The notes beneath the pieces were generated by a model. It was not told where the DNA came from. It saw only the letters and a list, made by a program, of their open reading frames with translations, and did no database searches. The position numbers were made by a program, and so were the translations under genes. Positions 14,050-16,323 of a stretch of DNA of 16,323 nucleotides are shown here, one piece after another; position 1 is the first letter of the stretch; each line of letters starts with the position of its first letter. The stretch is from assembly GCA_050012355.1 (NCBI GenBank), contig JBEKHI010000165.1, forward strand, positions 1-16,323, in the 5' to 3' direction. The stretch comes from JBEKHI01 sp050012355 (GTDB taxonomy: Bacteria > Actinomycetota > Actinomycetes > Streptosporangiales > Streptosporangiaceae).

Positions 14050-14322
14050 ATGAAACGCGACGACATCCCGCCAACGTGGGATGAACACACCATCCTGACG
14101 ACATTTCTTGACTACGCCCGCGCCACCGTGCACGCCAAGTGCCGAGGGCTGAGCGAGGAAGACGCGCGCCAGGCACCGCTGCCCAGCTCCCCGCTCATGA
14201 CGATCTCCGGTCTCGTCAGCCACCTGCGCTGGGTGGTCTTCCACCTCATCGAGGAAACCGCCCGCCACAACGGCCACATCGACATCCTCCGCGAGATGGC
14301 CGACGGGGTAAAAGGCAGGTAG
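14050..14322 (+). pseudogene. DinB/DUF664 family gene with apparent internal deletion
   Basis: 90 residues from ATG 14050 with Shine-Dalgarno AGAGGA. The N-terminal half (DDIPPTWDEHTILTTFLDYARATVHAK and GLSEEDARQAPLPSSPLMTISGLVSHLRWV; written here in parts) and the C-terminal end (HLIEETARHNGHIDILREMADG) are both clear matches to actinobacterial DUF664/DinB-like proteins. Those are usually about 160-170 residues. The middle, some 75 residues, is missing and the frame is kept across the join at LRWV (about 14224-14238). In full-length relatives a similar LRW motif occurs just before each side of the gap, so recombination between the two is a likely cause. H58 and the H65/H73/H76 cluster of the metal site remain, but the four-helix bundle cannot be complete. 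It may be non-functional or a mini-protein. Confidence 0.65.
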
Positions 14323-14342
14323 CCTCCGCAATTCAGGTGCAT

Positions 14343-14379
14343 TCTTGACATCCGTCGGCTATAGTCGACTATGTCAAGA
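14343..14379 (+). promoter_or_regulatory. Orphan promoter/operator with nested palindromes
   Basis: TCTTGACA (14343-14350) and TGTCAAGA (14372-14379) form an inverted repeat. Inside lies the perfect 12-bp palindrome ATAGTCGACTAT (14361-14372). TTGACA is a perfect -35 hexamer on both strands. TATAGT (14360-14365) would be a good -10 five bases before an ATG at 14371. The palindrome looks like an operator for a dimeric repressor such as a MarR-type protein, but no credible gene follows on either strand: the frame from 14371 runs antisense into metH and encodes a low-complexity product. Confidence 0.4.
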
Positions 14380-14417
14380 GCGGCCTTCTGCGGGCGACCC
14401 TTGTGTCGCGGCCCCTC

Positions 14418-14452
14418 TGTGCCGGTGGCGCCCCACCCGCGCCACCGGCACA
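14418..14452. terminator. Strong bidirectional terminator hairpin
   Basis: TGTGCCGGTGGCGC (14418-14431) pairs perfectly with GCGCCACCGGCACA (14439-14452) around a 7-base loop. It lies between the DinB-like gene (+) and the convergent metH (stop at 14479-14477, -). There is no T-tract, as is common in GC-rich genomes. Confidence 0.65.
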
Positions 14453-14476
14453 CCCGCACCCGGGCGGGCGCGGGGG

Positions 14477-16323
<1,847 letters not shown>

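Overview
The window is GC-rich throughout, uses GTG starts freely, and carries genes typical of a high-GC actinobacterium. Signs include a MreB/Mbl-type actin homologue, a MurA with Asp in place of the catalytic Cys (as in mycobacteria), a GTTT-N15-(C/G)GGTAT promoter of the general-stress sigma type (SigB/SigF) ahead of a STAS gene, and several apparently leaderless starts. I cannot place it below phylum. No tRNA, rRNA, CRISPR, transposase or phage gene was seen.

Layout. 1-348 (-) is the N-terminus of FtsH, cut by the window edge. 349-705 is non-coding with two strong hairpins. 706-1695 (-) is a MreB/Mbl-like protein, followed upstream by a small FMN/PPOX-fold protein (about 1714-2136, -). 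A divergent region with stress-type promoters separates that from a STAS (anti-anti-sigma) segment at 2326, which runs without any stop codon into acetyl-CoA synthetase (2839-4956, +). A perfect 20-bp inverted repeat closes this unit and the convergent one.

From 9584 back to 5007 (-) lie a universal stress protein, a SixA-type phosphohistidine phosphatase, an extended SDR and a two-domain kinase/PLP aminotransferase-fold fusion. The SDR and fusion genes overlap and probably act together. The fusion resembles a small-molecule kinase joined to a phospho-lyase. Divergent from the stress protein is a YdeP-type molybdopterin oxidoreductase (9685-11973, +), whose 3' end overlaps murA (about 11951-13255, +). 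A DUF2071 protein (-) overlaps the murA 3' end by 20 bp.

13923-14476 looks like a remodelled stretch. It holds a 14-codon ORF with an ideal ribosome-binding site, a DinB/DUF664 gene that has apparently lost its middle, an orphan palindromic promoter/operator and a strong terminator hairpin. 14477-16323 (-) is the C-terminal part of B12-dependent methionine synthase (metH), cut by the window edge. It contains two copies of a palindromic repeat read in different frames.

The strongest leads are the open STAS-Acs frame with a serine-less STAS motif, the recurrent start-site architecture (TANNNT exactly six bases before the start codon at four genes), the palindromic insertion in metH, the internally deleted DinB gene with its leader, and the kinase-phospholyase fusion coupled to an SDR. 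No clearly new multi-gene system is visible.
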